Positions 10,945 to 24,100 of a stretch of DNA of 64,000 bases are shown piece after piece; within the stretch, counting starts at the first letter, position 1, and every line of letters starts with the position of its first letter. The position numbers and the translations under genes are program-made. The DNA is from Melieria omissa (Eukaryota > Arthropoda > Insecta > Diptera > Ulidiidae): positions 83,862,450 through 83,926,449 of the forward strand of contig OZ020269.1 of the NCBI GenBank assembly GCA_963971225.1, given 5' to 3'. Below the pieces are notes generated by a model, which ran no database searches, was not told the origin of the DNA, and saw nothing but the letters and a program-made list of their open reading frames with translations.

Positions 10945-12630
10945 ATTCGATATTTCCTCTTTAAAACGCCTCTACTTGTTTTCAAATTGCAACCCTTTAC
11001 GCATTATCTTAAAACGTTATGCCACAAATCGAATGGCCATAACTCACAGCAATAACGAGTTATCGCTTGCGTTGCGGCTTTCGGTCAAGTTTGTAGCCAA
11101 AGTCGTTGCCGAAATGCCACCATTGATTTAAATTGATTATGCGTTCGTAATCCTTTAAGCTGGGTGAATAAGTCGGAAATGCATAACAATTAAAGCAGAA
11201 GTGACATTTTCCGGTTATTCGCTGCGTCCTCACAACTCACCCCATCTTACGCTCATCGCCTTACGAAGCAATAATTAACTATGTAAGCCTTGGCAGGTTT
11301 TAAACGCCCGACTGCTTCCCAACAACGCTTCCAACGCTTCATACCGACAACAGCGAGTCTGCACGTGCGCATCTACATTTTTGGGCTTCCTTTTTCGCCT
11401 CTCGCTACCGCTCCCCCCATTTGTCACTTCCTCTTCCGTCTGCTCTCATTTACATGCGTCCTTCGTCCGCCTCGCCCCCCTCCCACCTGCGGCCAGCTCA
11501 GTGTTTTATCTCTATTGATCAGCATGGAAGTGGCGTGTTTATTCGTTTTTTTTTATTCAAGGATAAGTTCGGCGGGGCTTTCCATTGTTGTTGTTGTTGT
11601 TGTTGTCGGTGCGCGCATATTTCCTTCCATGCATATTTAACCGTTGAGTGTTGTGTTGTGTTGTAATTTTCGGCAAAATAAAATCAAGCAAATGAATATA
11701 TGGCAGGTGAGTGGTTTTTTCCTCGCGTGTGGGACCTCAATTTTTGTCGCTCGGCTCTGCCCACATGGCGCTTCTTCGCAGCTGACTTGTTCAAGGTCCT
11801 GGCGCTGCTGTGGGTGGCTGCATGCGCTGCGACAACGAGTGCTGCTGATAAAATTTGTTCGCTCAATTTTTTTCGGTTGTTGAAAATCGTCTGGTGGCTG
11901 CAATTTGTTGTCGTTATTATTGTTATTAAGCCATGTTTTGTGCTACCTGCCAGCCTAAGCTTAATCTCCAGCGAACTGATGTGAGTGCCGGCGCTGGTGG
12001 CTTTGTTGCGAAAAAATTTGTGAGCTCTCGTTGTTTTTTTTGGGAAGTGTTAGTTGGCGTTGGTGCGTTGTTTGTGTTGTGTCGAGGGGCCGCACGTCTG
12101 TCCTAATGAGATTAAGTTACTTTATTCTGCTTGTTCTGCTTTTCTACAATATTCAATTTTTGTGTCATTGTTTGTGTTGTTGTATTTGTTGAGTTGTTGA
12201 GATTTGCCCAAATCGCACACGTTGCACCGTGACGCCAGCTGTGCTCGCCATTACTGAAATTTTTCGCTATTATGGTATGTATTGTTGTTGTTGCTTTTGG
12301 TATTTTATTGTTGTTGGTGTTACCTTTTGATATTTTGACATTTGTCTCACGTGCGGGCAGGTCGTTTTGACACCAGCACTACAGGCAATTAATTTTTGTC
12401 AGCAACATTATTTCAATTGTGTTTGTTTGAGGTCTTTTGTCAAACACACTGAAGGCCTGCAAAGTGAAAAGTAAGCGAACCGAGTTGTGGTTGCATACAA
12501 ATTTGTTGAAGGGTTTTATTTTTACGAATTTCTTTAAAGTTTTTTTTTTAATTTTTAGATTTTATTTTAAAATATTGTTTTATTTTAAAAGAAATTTTAT
12601 TTTGAAAATGGAAATGTAATGTGTGTGGTG
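10945..12630. other. Non-coding stretch with TTG runs
   Basis: No gene is recognised. TTG triplet runs at 11585-11606 and 12280-12320 give Val-, Cys- or Leu-rich frames on both strands. The segment 11290-11980 is pyrimidine-rich and GC-richer, with no splice-bounded coding signal that I can identify. Confidence 0.55.
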
Positions 12631-12639
12631 TTGCTCCTT

Positions 12640-13450
12640 TTACCATTGAAATATCCAATTGTGCGCAAATTTTGGTTTTGTGGTTTAGTGTCAAAGATGT
12701 ACAACGCTCTGGAAAGCCAGTTGTTAAAAATGTCGACAAAATCATGGAAATCGTTGAGTGCGACCGTCACGTAAGCACTGTTTCGATTGTTTAAAGATTA
12801 ACTTAGTGTAGGCACCAGCAATTTTTGTGTTTGGGGGCATTTGAACCCCCAAAAACTATCTCCTGTGTGCGCCACTGATCCATACTACTATCGCATACGT
12901 CTGACCTTTTTCATCACTAAATCCATTTTTACTACATTTGTCTAATTTGCAAAGATAAGTAAATCTTTCAAAAGGGTTTCTGCCAAACCGTGTAGGCAAC
13001 ACTTCCCAAGATTCTCATCCTGCATCTTGTCAAAGCTGGACAGCGACACAAGACCATTTGGAACCACTTGAATAAGGCTGGATGAAAGGAGAAGCTCGAT
13101 GTTTGCATACCAAAATCCTCATGCCTCCATTTTCCATCCGCAAATCGCTACTGAATGGCTACAAAATTTACTCATTTCTGAAGCGGATGGTGACAGGTAA
13201 TGCAGAACGGATCACTTACGACAACGTTACGGAAAAACGTTCGTGGTGGAATCGCAGTTAAGCGGCGCAAACGTGGTCAAGCCAGAATTCAGGGTTAGAA
13301 AAGTGTTGCTATGTGTTTAGTAACATTGGCAGTGAATCATTTACTATGAGCTGCTTTCCAATAGCAAAACTCTTAATTCAGAACTGGGCTGTGAACGACT
13401 AGACCTTCTAAAAGAAGCAATCGCCGAAAAGCGACCAACTGTGACCAAAT
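12640..13450 (+). pseudogene. Decayed mariner transposase
   Basis: Three separated stretches translate into mariner-like peptides in order. The first is VKDVQRSGKPVVKNVDKI followed by EIVE and RHVSTVSI (12680-12800). The second is KTIWNHLNKAG, then KEKLDV, and FLKRMVTG followed by ITYDNV and KRSWWNR (about 13040-13260). The third is YELLSNSKTLNSELGCERLD followed by AIAEKRP (13340-13448). Stops and frame changes are frequent. About 190 bases between the first and second blocks do not fit the protein and contain a G5/C5 hairpin at 12830-12853. No inverted repeats could be found. It is a long-dead copy. Confidence 0.75.
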
Positions 13451-13576
13451 AGAGAGAAATTTGATTGCTTGAATCAGAGGGATCAATCATACACAAAATG
13501 ACATGTTAAGGCACCAATGTCTTTCGCAAGGTTCAGTAAAGGCTTGTCTTCTAACTACCCTTCAAGCTACGAACTC

Positions 13577-13667
13577 TTAACCCTTTCAGTCACAATGTCC
13601 AATATATTGGACTACAGCCCATACAATTCATACAGAACGGGTTTATTTTCATGTCGGAAAGTGTTAA
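13577..13667. mobile_element. Possible piggyBac-type mini-element
   Basis: TTAA at 13577-13580 is followed by CCCTTTCAGTCACAATG. A partly matching inverted end, with CGGAAAGTG, precedes TTAA at 13664-13667. TTAA target sites and ends starting CCC are piggyBac features. The left 26 bases recur exactly at 55345-55370. The inner match between the two ends is only partial, so the right boundary is uncertain. Confidence 0.4.
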
Positions 13668-13669
13668 GT

Positions 13670-15200
13670 ATGTAAAGCGTAGTCTTTAATTGACTGGGGA
13701 AATGCAATGAAACTTATAAAGATTAACATTTTTTTGAAACTTAACAAATGTGTTACACGAACAATTTCGAAATTTAAATTCACTTAATCTGCGAATCCAT
13801 TTCTCGACTGTGTACGCATTTCCTTTGCTGTCCACTCATTAGTTTTTTCCAACGTCTGCTTCAACGTCCTTCAGTTCCATGTTTCTTTCTGTGCGCTTAT
13901 GAATCCATCCCATCGTTGCTGCATCAGCTCTCTGCGTTTGTCCATCCGACTATGATGTCTAACCGCCCATCTGTTCCTCACCTAGCAACACTCTCCACTC
14001 ATCTCTCTGTTTGTTTGTTTGGCGTGTTATCCTTCGAGTATTTCATCGCTCTAACGAACTCGTTTATAATTGTGCTGCATGTCTGTCCGTGGTTCTTTGT
14101 CTCGCTGTTCCTTGAACCGCTCTCCAACTGCTTTAATACGTAAATTTAATTAAAAGTCTTGCATGACAACCACACCCACATGCACACACACTCAGACATG
14201 TATAAACAAAATGCATTAATTAATAACGCACTAGCAATGCAACAGTCATGACGACAACAACAACAACACACGCAATTATGACAAATGAGAACAAACTACA
14301 GCGATACGCGAAGAATGGCAAAGAAGAAATTAATTTAAGCTCTTCTTTCCATGCAACATTCACAACAATGTGGCTGCTGTTTGTCTAATTAGCACATTGC
14401 ACATTGTTCGAATTCGAAAACGAAGAGATAACAAAACGAATATTTGTGGAATATTATGTAAAAACGTACAAAATTGAAAACAATAACAATAATAAACCAG
14501 AAGCATAAGATTATGGAATCGAGTAAATGTGCAGATGGCAAGAAGAAGCAGCAGCAACGTGAGAGAAACCAACAGTAGTGAAGAAGAATCATCGACAGCA
14601 GCCACAATAAAAGCAGCCATTTTAATATTTGCTGCTTTTAAAGGCTAATTTAGTAAATAAACAATCAATTATTTTCATATTCATTTTTTTATTCAATTTG
14701 TTTACACATTACTCAAGGCTTCATGAAACCCAAACGAAATGCGACCAGATGCGAATTTCTCTTTCTTTCATTCTTCCTGAAAATATTTTGGCGAAAAAAG
14801 AGCAGCGAGCAGAAACATGCAACCACATTGCAGTGAAAACAAGAAATGTCTGAATATTCAAGAAAAATTCTCACCATGATTTACACGAAAAATGTCAGAA
14901 ATTCTAAAAGTACCAATTTCACAAGCGAAAAATTTGATAAATTACATGTTATAAAATTCCGAATAAGAAAAAAAGCGAAAATTCCTCAGCAAGCGTGTGC
15001 GGAAATTTACAATATTCGGCCAGAATTCCAACACACATGCGATGAGGCGGCATACAAACTAAAAGGCAACACATTTATTTGGCTACCAAGTGCGGCGTCT
15101 GCAGCAGTTCATTCAACTTTTTGTTTATGCCAGCGCGCAAATTTATACTTTTTATCTCCAAACAAACATTTGCCGTTTAGTTGCACATTTCAAGTTTAGT
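13670..15200. other. Non-coding stretch, no gene seen
   Basis: The sequence is AT-rich, with CAA repeats near 14250-14270 and short frames rich in Leu, Phe or Lys. The 117-residue frame at 14846-15199 has no domain that I recognise and composition no different from its surroundings. Confidence 0.55.
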
Positions 15201-16930
15201 TAAATTTTGAATTTCTTTAAAAAATTTTTTATTTCCTATTTTATATTTTTTTTTTATAATACTCGTATTACAATTTAATTTCAATTTGTTTTTATACAAT
15301 TTTAGTTGTTTTTCTATTTATAGATTTGTTTATCATATTTAAACAAAATGGTTTGCTTGCAATAATTGAATTTTTTTTATTTATTTATATTTTTATGATT
15401 ATTTTTCATGTTTTTATAATTTTTCAATGTCTTTGCAGTTTCTTATTTTATTCAATAATTTATTTTAATAAATATTTAATACTATTAAATATTTCTTATA
15501 TTTTTTTAAAGATCTTAGTTATTAAAAATTGTATAAATAAGTTTTTTATTTTTATTCTAGTTTTTAATTTTTAATTTTTAATTTCTTTAACTTCTATTTT
15601 CTCAACTTTTGCTTTTACAAAGTAAAAATTTACTGCTTTTACATGTTTGCATTTTATGAAATTATTGTTTAAGTTTAAAATATCTTAAAATAATGTTTTC
15701 CAATATTTTTTTATTATTTTTTTATTATTATTTATTTTTATTACTTTAATAAAATAATTTATGGTTTAATATTTAGGTTTTTGTATTTTATCAGTTAATA
15801 ATTTCTTAATTAATTTTTTCTCCATTCTTGTTTTTGTGTAACAATATTTTAAATTATTGTTTCTATTAATATTTTTTTCGAATTAATTTGTTTGTATATT
15901 TTAAACAAAAATTTGTAGTGACTGCTTGTTTCTGGAGTTATTGTTTTATTTTAGAATTTTGTGTTAGTTTTAAAAGTTTTGTGTTTTATTGTTATGTTTG
16001 TATTTTTTAATATTGAAATTTTGCAATTGCTAACATTTTTATAGTTTAAGTTTTTGTCAGTTTTGTGTTTTCTTAGATTATTGTTTTATTTTAATTCTTC
16101 AAGTTCTCATAATTTTGTGTAAAATGTTTAATATTGAGCTCTTGTTTTTAATTTTAAATGTTTTTTTTGTTCCTTTTACCTAAATTTTGCATATTCAATT
16201 GTTTTTTTGTAATTTTTTGTAATTTGTTTCTGTTTTTGTTTTATTGTTTTTTTTTTTAATTTGTTTAAATTTAAAAATTAAATCTTAAGTTGTTAAATAA
16301 GTATCAAGCAATTTTAATTAAAAAAAAAAACAATATAATAAAATTCTAAGCAATTTCTTCGTAATTAGTTTTTATTTTGAGTTTTTTAAATAATTTTCTT
16401 TTTTTATTACTAATTTTTTTTAATGTTTACTTCTGAGATTTAATAGTTTTCGTGTTTAGTGGGTTTCTGCTTTGTTTTTGTTAATTTTGTTTGCTGTTTA
16501 AAATAAATAATATTTTTTTTAATTTAAATTAATTTTTTTGATTAAAACTTTTTTTAATAATTGTAATCATGATTCGTTTTTCATATTGTTTTTGCAGTTT
16601 GTTGTACATTTTTCGTTTTAAAATTATGTTTTTTGTTTTTTAAGAAATTTGTTCTTAATAAGAAAAAAGCAAACACAAAAATACAGAAATACTTAAAAAA
16701 AATATAACAAACTGCTAAAATGTGCCTTTATAATTTTTTGTGTATTCTGTAATATTTTTGTTTATTGTCTTCACTTTTATTTTTTTCATTTTCATATTGT
16801 TACATTTTTGTATTTGTATAAATATTTAACTAGAAACTCTTTTTGAATCTATTGTTTTCAGTTTTAAATTGTTAACAATTTTTTATTTTAATTTTAGTTT
16901 GTAGTTAATTTATTCGTTCGCCCGACCTAA
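15200..16930. repeat. T-rich low-complexity block
   Basis: About 1.7 kb of plus-strand sequence is dominated by T and A, built from variations of TTTTTAATTTT and TTTTATTTTT. T greatly exceeds A on this strand, and there is almost no G or C. It resembles a decayed simple-sequence or satellite tract rather than ordinary intron, which here has clearly more G and C on either side. Confidence 0.6.
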
Positions 16931-18770
16931 ACAAATAGGAAGCCAAAACCCCAATGAGTGCAATCTGCAGTGAAATTCGAAACTACTTTATTTATATATT
17001 TGTGTATATTTATTGCGTGTGTGTGTGTGTGTGTGCGTTTGTTGAAAAATTCAACTGGTTGCATTGTCCTTTGCGTTTATTTTGGAAATTTTACAGCATT
17101 GGTTTTTTTCTACATTTTTAGCATTTGAGTGAATTTGAAAGTTTGAGTATTGTATGAATTTTTGTGCTGTTTTTAGCTTAAATTTATTTAAAAATTTCCA
17201 TTATTTGTAACTACAACAACAACAAGGGCACAAAGTAAAAAATGTGTTGCAGTCTGTGAATGTGAAAAACCAGTGCAATGCGCCGTCGACGCACAAATGT
17301 ATGAAAATATTGCAGCCAAGTCATCAACACGCAACAATGTAATTGGTTTTCGCTTCTTTGTCTGTCGTTTGCATTCCATTTGCCATGCGTCAGCCATTAC
17401 ATGCAATTAAGATTGCTTGAAATGTGTAATAATGTTAATTGTTTTTGGAAAAGTCGGAAAAGTGTTGGCAATAGTTGTGCTTTTTAAATAAATAAATGTG
17501 TTGAAAATTTGAAAATGAAATTATTGTAGATTGAAGTGTTTTACGGATGGTTTAGTTTTTTGTTATTTTACAAATAATTTCGAGTATGTAATTGTAAAAT
17601 ATTGGTTTCAGGAAGCAACCAGGCAACTAATAAACTCATTGGTTTGAGTTTTAAATGCTCAACTTGGGGCTCAATAATCCTAGGAATAGAGTTAACTGTC
17701 TTAGAATGGCGCAGAGCCATTTTGGCCTTGTCCCAAAACTGTTGTAAGCATTTCTTTTGATTTTTCCCTAAAATTCTGCTCTTAAATTCCCAACAATGTT
17801 TTCTTCCACCACTTGTTTAATGTTGCGTCTTTACTTTTTTTGGCTTTATATTTTTCTTACTTGACTGACAGCAAATCATTTTCCTGACTCTTCTTCTTCT
17901 TCTTTGTCTTGTTCAATACTGCTTTGGTTAACAAAATGCTACGCAATAGTGTCATTAATCAACCAGTCTGTCGCTATGGCTGCTTCTCCACCTGTGTCTC
18001 TGTCTATGCCTCGTTGCACTGTCGTCGTTGCCCAGTCATTGCCGGTTCCATTGTACTTCAAACTGCCGGCTGACCAAGTCAATTTTTTTTACTTTCTGCT
18101 TTACTGTCATTATTATTGCCTTTGTTTCTGTCTTTTGTTATTCTGTTTGTTTGTACTGGGAGACAAAGCTACTGCCATGGTTACCGTTATCAATATGGTG
18201 TTGTTATTGTCAGTATGGGTTATATCCATGCAGTGTTTAGCTCTTAATGCCTTAAGCTGTGCGCAGTTGATGCTTTTTTTCTTCATCTTTTTCTCCTGAA
18301 ACTTGCATCAACCACTCGTTGTACATATTTTTCCTCCTCTAATGAGTTTCAAGTCACTTTACCGTTATTTCAAGAATTTGTATTTTTTTTTTGTTGTTGC
18401 CTTAAGTTGGTTATACTTTCTTAAATTTGTTAAACTATAATAAATTGAAGCATTTTATTGGAGTTTTGTTCAAGTGGTCACAAGTTTTTTTTTCTTATTT
18501 GTTTTGGTTTTAAGTTTCTCTCTCTTTCTATAAAAAGGTGTTTGTAAATTCTGAACGATTGGTTAGAAATAGAAATTAGAGAAGTTTTCTGGGTATCTTT
18601 TGCTGTGTGTGGGCAAGAGGGTGTGGCACTGCCCATGCAACTCAAATCTTTAATCTTAAATAACATCGGAATTATAAGCATTGAAATTTGGTTCAATGGA
18701 TCTGTCATTGGACAAGGGGCGTGGCACTGTTTTGGGACTTAAGTTCCATTATAACTTTGTACCTAAGACC
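16931..18770. other. Non-coding stretch, no gene seen
   Basis: It contains a GT dinucleotide run at about 17017-17036. The frames at 17188-17406 and 17904-18299 are Cys-, Phe- and Leu-rich and show no domain. Confidence 0.55.
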
Positions 18771-18774
18771 TGCT

Positions 18775-19215
18775 TTCAAAGTGTTCGGTTAACAATTGTT
18801 AACATTTATCAAAAACCGATGGCTAACCATTGATTAGAAAGTTTTAGCTTCCACAGCGACTGGTTATCTGAACAGCTGATTTGGAAATTGTGTGTGGCAA
18901 CACTGCTAAAATTGGTTGCTTCGCATAGGCAGCATTGTTCTGACGTTAAAATAAAAACAAAACAGAAAAAAAAAATTTTTCATTTAAATTCTTGTGAAAA
19001 ATAAAAATGGCCACATTTTTTTAACCTAAAAAAGTTGCCAAACTTCTTCAAATAGTTGAAAAAGAAAAGGCAATGATTTTTAAATTTCTCAATTTCAAAT
19101 GTCACATTTCACAAACTTGGTTAACCAGAATCTGTGAATTCGAAAAAGGGTAGTTAACCATTGGGAAATGGTTTAAAAATGGTTAACTTTAGAACTGGTC
19201 GCACATCACTGTCAC
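18775..19215. repeat. Cluster of GTTAAC words, possible old DNA transposon
   Basis: The words GGTTAAC, GCTAACCA, GGTTAACCA and AGTTAACCA occur at about 18786, 18796, 18821, 19119, 19153 and 19180, with mixed orientation at both ends of the segment. One end reads CAGTGATGTGCGACC on the minus strand, which resembles hAT ends. No matching target duplication was found, so the assignment stays open. Confidence 0.3.
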
Positions 19216-19219
19216 TCGA

Positions 19220-21090
19220 TACGAACTTTTTACTATTTTTTAATGCATTTACGTTTTACTTTTTAGCGTCCAAGTAACGTTTAGAAAAATTAAATTAAAA
19301 CAATCTCGTTCAACATATCTAAATGTGTTCGTATTACATTTAAAAACGCATTCATTATGCCATGTCATGCTTCTTTAATATTTGATTCGACCTTTGGGCA
19401 GCTTTCGGTCAATTCATAAATAATTGAAATAAAACGCGCCACAGTTACATGGACCCAAAAGGGTTAAGTGCATTGACCCCCGTAATTGAAGGCAGTTGTC
19501 GGAAGCCGGTGGCATTGTTTTCAAATTAGCTTTGACATTTCCGAAAGCATCAAGAAGCACGCAACACAAAAGGCAAATAAAGTGAAAAATCACTTAAATA
19601 AAATAAGCGAAAAGGTAAAAATGCCCAAACAAATGTATTGCAAGAATACAACAAAAGCAAGGAAAAGTGAAAGGAATCCAACTAAAAGCTGTGAATGATA
19701 GCAAATTATGGCATAAAGAAAATAGTAAAATAAAAGCAAAGAAACCCACGCAGAACCCATTGTACCCATAAGAGGGCAAAGAGTCAACACAAAAGCAACG
19801 GCAACGCTAAAGAGAGCGGAAAATGGATTGTGCACACTCATTAACCCGGTTTTGTCAATACAGAACGTCGCGTTGAGATGCCAGTTGCCAGCAGCACAAA
19901 AACCAACACATTCGATGCAGCAATTAAGCACAATAATAATTACAACAACAACTACAAATAAAGACGCACAACGTTTTTTAAGGCACATTGCCGACTGCCC
20001 TACGAGCGGCTCTGTCAATTTCATTAATTGAACCGGTCGGTGTTGGTGTTGGTGTCGGCGTCCCAAAAGACATTAACATAGCACTTTCAACAACTGCCAA
20101 CTTTGTCAGCCTGACTGCCGGCAACAACCCACAGCCATTGCAAACAGCGACAGATTCATCATCGCAGCTGCTGCAGGCAAGAAACAAAGAACGGCTGTCG
20201 CCTTGTCGTTGACTTGAAGGCAGAAGAAAAAAATTATAAACAACTTTGACGACAAGTTAAAAGTTCACAACGCCAAATAAAACAAAACCAAATAAAATAC
20301 AAATCAAAACATTAAAGAAACAAATTGAAGACGAACGTGAAAACTGCAGAGGCGGTTGAACGCTGCAGGCCGCCACGACAAATTGCGAAGCGGCCTACAA
20401 CGTAAAAAATTGTTGCGCAGCCGCACAATGCGCATTTCTACAAATACTAACAAGAAGTAAAAGAGCAGCAGAGCAACAGAACAAAATAAAACTAAAGCAG
20501 CTAATCACAAAGAAATCACAAACCAGCAATTCGTATCAGCAACCGACAAAAGCAGCCAAGAGGGAAGCGTCACGCTCCTGTCGCATTGGCGCTGAATTAG
20601 GGAACCGTAAACGACTGTGCTGCGTATCTTTTGTTGTTGTTGTTGTTTTTGTTTTATATGTTGGCAAAAACAATGAACACTGGACAGCGTTGACTTGCCG
20701 TCGGACTTGATTAGGTTGAAGTGCAGAAAAGTTGAGAGCACAAAAAAGTGTTTCCGGCAAATGAAATGTTGTGATGTTATTGGCAGTGACCAGAACCGTT
20801 TAGCTTGCGGCGTTGTTAATGTGACAGTAATAAAAATAAAAACAACAATGATTTAGTAAGTTGTAATGGAATGAATAATGCACTTGATATTTGAATAATT
20901 GGAAAATTGGTTTTTTGAAAAATATTCAAATTATATGAAATGAAAAATAAATATGAAAAAATATGGCGAGATAAAAAAGAAATGTAAATGCAATAAAAAC
21001 TCAGTTAATAACAAATTTTAAACAGCAATTGCATAGGAACATAGGTTATCTTTAGGTTAGATTAATGTGACAGCCAGAGAGAGCTTATAA
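19220..21090. other. Non-coding stretch, no gene seen
   Basis: The frames at 19590-20212 and 20505-20760 come from CAA/TTG and GGTGTT repeats (20036-20060) and carry no domain. Nothing else is recognised. Confidence 0.55.
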
Positions 21091-21093
21091 AAT

Positions 21094-21195
21094 TGTTACG
21101 AAAATTAGTTCTGCTGCCTAACGCAGGCGAATTCGTTTCTCTGGATTGTGCTCAAAAGTAAAACACACTAAAATTCTTCAACAGACTTTTAATTA
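21094..21195 (-). mobile_element. LTR fragment, family A
   Basis: It starts TGTTACGAAAATTAG and contains TCTCTGGATTGTGCTC, the reverse-oriented 3' end of the family A LTR. It is closest to the fragment at 9881, which shares the TGTTACGAAAATTAGT start. The rest of the LTR cannot be followed with confidence. Confidence 0.6.
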
Positions 21196-21199
21196 GTTC

Positions 21200-24100
21200 A
21201 GATGTTATGAGGATGTACGAGTCTATTGGTCCACTCGTTTAACCTGTGCGTTCTTTTGAGATTCATTAAAGAACCCAGGAAATTAGTTCATGAAGACGTA
21301 TAGTCCTTTTGCCTACGATTTACTTTCTTTCTTTCTCTCTTATAACCCCACCTCACTTTCCTCTATCACCATTTTCATCGTGAGCCTTTAGTATAAAAGG
21401 ATACCTAGGCTGAGTGCTTGAGAAACTGGACCTTCTAGGGTTCACTTTCTCGGCTCCCCTCATATCCATTCATTCACTCATTACTCCATCGAGTTGCTTC
21501 TGACTTAGAAGCTTGCCAGACAATAATCCACAGAGAAGAACTGGCTGATCTATTACCTCATAGAGCTAGTAAAAGCCGCCAGCCCTCAACTTGTTCAAAC
21601 TCCTCTTTTACAAAAACAGAAGATAGAGTTTGAAGTTCTTCTCGATGTTTCTGCAATGTTGTTATTTCACTTAAGTTTGGAACCAGATAGCACAATGCAG
21701 AAAGTAATGAAACTTCACTCACTTCACTTTAAGGTACGACAGATATGAATGTTTTACCTTGTACAAGACCCGAATTTCTTAACTGGACATCTTCGATATT
21801 CATAACTTTTTAGCAGATTTCGCTCTGATAGAAGTTCTGTAGATGAAAATGAACCATAACTGGATCTCAATAGATAGAATAGATGGCATGGCTTTATAAA
21901 TCTAATATAGAATAAGCATGGTTCTGTTAAAAAGGGAAAGACTGAAGGACAGTGTTGTATACTTTTTAGTAATTTGTATAAATTTCATAAACCTTTCATA
22001 AACTGTTTTCAAAATTCAAGTTGTACTAAATTGAAATTTTTTTTATAGGCAATTTTTATGTTAATAAATAAAACACAACAAATACTAAGCTGAAAAAGCT
22101 GAAAGCCTTAAAAAATAATTACAAAAAAAGAAACAATTGATATTTTCAGTTCCAACAATTTCTATATTTTTTAACAATTTCCAATTTCAAAAAACTAAAT
22201 ATTTATTGTATTTTTATAATGAAGACATTTTTCAAATGTTCATGAAATGCCTAACAGGTTTTTTTGTTTTAAATTAATTGCCTTTTTTAATTGCCATCAA
22301 TTTGAAAGTAATGAATTTTCGTTTTCTGATTGATTGATTTGGTTGTACTTGAATTTATTGGCAAATTAATTTCCCTCGCTGCCATTCAAAAAAGTCATCA
22401 ACACAAGTGACCGGCCTCTTGTGGTTTGTCTGCTGAAAAGTTTTGGCACTTTTTGTTTTTGTTAATAATTTCGCATAGCAATTGGAATTTTTCGACTCCA
22501 ATGACTCGTGTACTGACCGGTTCGGCGCCGCGTCAACGGCCACACCGAGTTCAAGTGCTTTCGCTCGCTTTCGGCAATTGAATTTACAGCATTCGGTAGG
22601 TTTTTTTGTTGTGCTACGTTGTTTTCTGTCGAAATTCCTTCCATTCCAACAAAATGAACGCGAGTGTAATTTCTCAATCTAAAACAACAATTTCTCAGCA
22701 CAAAACAATATACGAGTACAGTACAACAAACTGTAAAACAACAACAGTTTGAAAATAATGAAATCATTAAGCGCTCAAGGACGTTGAAGGCTAAAGAACG
22801 AAGCGTGCTGGTTGTGGTGTGGTGTGATGTGGTTGGTGACTGGGCTGAGAGTGTTTGTGGGTGGATGGTTGGGTGAGTGAGTGAGCGAACTGATGAGTAA
22901 GGCGAATGAACGCTTGAATGCTGGATGGGCGTGTGAGAGGCGCAGGAAAGAGAAATGAAAATTATTTGCCACAGACACACAGCGTGCGGAAGTGAAGGAG
23001 GAAGTTGAGCTCATGTGGACTTGGCTTGAGTTGAGTTGAGTTGAGTTGAGTTGAGTTGAGCTGAGCGGTGTGTTCAGTTGACTGACTTGGACGTGCGACA
23101 CAATGAATGACCTTAGAGTAACGCCAAGAGTTTTAGCAAAAACAACAAAGACTACATTTTAGTTTCAAATAGATGTGAACTGCCAACGCACGAGGCAGCA
23201 GCGACATGGTAGAAAAAATGTTTTTAGTATTTTGCTTCGCCTGAAAGTCTGCGCGTGGTGCCATGGAGTCCAACACTTGCAGGCGCGTATGATTAGTCAC
23301 AATCCACTAACTGTGTCCAACCATAACGGTCCGGATATATCAGCGACCAAAGTAGCGAGAAGCGGCAAAAGACGCTCATAAATAAAAGTAAATAAAAGCA
23401 CAGGAAGCGGCACAGCGTGTGTGCGCGAACGAGTAGACAGTTGACGGAAATGAAGGCATGGATCAAAGTGCGAAATGAACGACAGCGGACTACACGCAGG
23501 AGTTGAGTTGCTGGTGGCTAGCGGAAGCAGCAACTGTACACCTTAAAGTTGGTGCTGACACTCTCCATCATTCTCCTCTTCCTTCTTTTTAACAGCCCCT
23601 TCTTTTCAACTCGAAACACGTTTCCCAGCGTTCTTAAGGCATAACAGGTGCGCAATTGTGGTTTTTGTTTATTGTTGGTTTTTCTTCTTTTCTGCTTCTT
23701 TGCAGCAGTGTAATTTGCCACGCGTTGCGCGTAGATTTCAGCTGGAATGTACGTGCTCTAGGTGCAGCTGCCCTGGGCGGTACACTGCCTTCCGCTTCCT
23801 CTCGTCCCACCTAGACAGGTTTGGCGCTGCTTTCGCACCGCTGCGCTTTGCTAAAGTTCATTTATTTTCCAGCGGTGTTTTATTATGCATTTCCTTAACT
23901 AATTTGTTTTTCTTGAGGGGTTTTCGTTGTGCTCACCGACGCTGAGCTTTTGTTTTTGACATTGATGGCGCCACAGCCAGTAGCGAGAGAGGGACTGAGG
24001 GTGCAGCTGTCGTGTTCAAAATGGTTAGAGGGTAGAAAAGTCGTCGTTTTGTTGTTTGGCATAATAATTGCCAAAAGGTGCTAGTAAGTATTGAGCGGGT

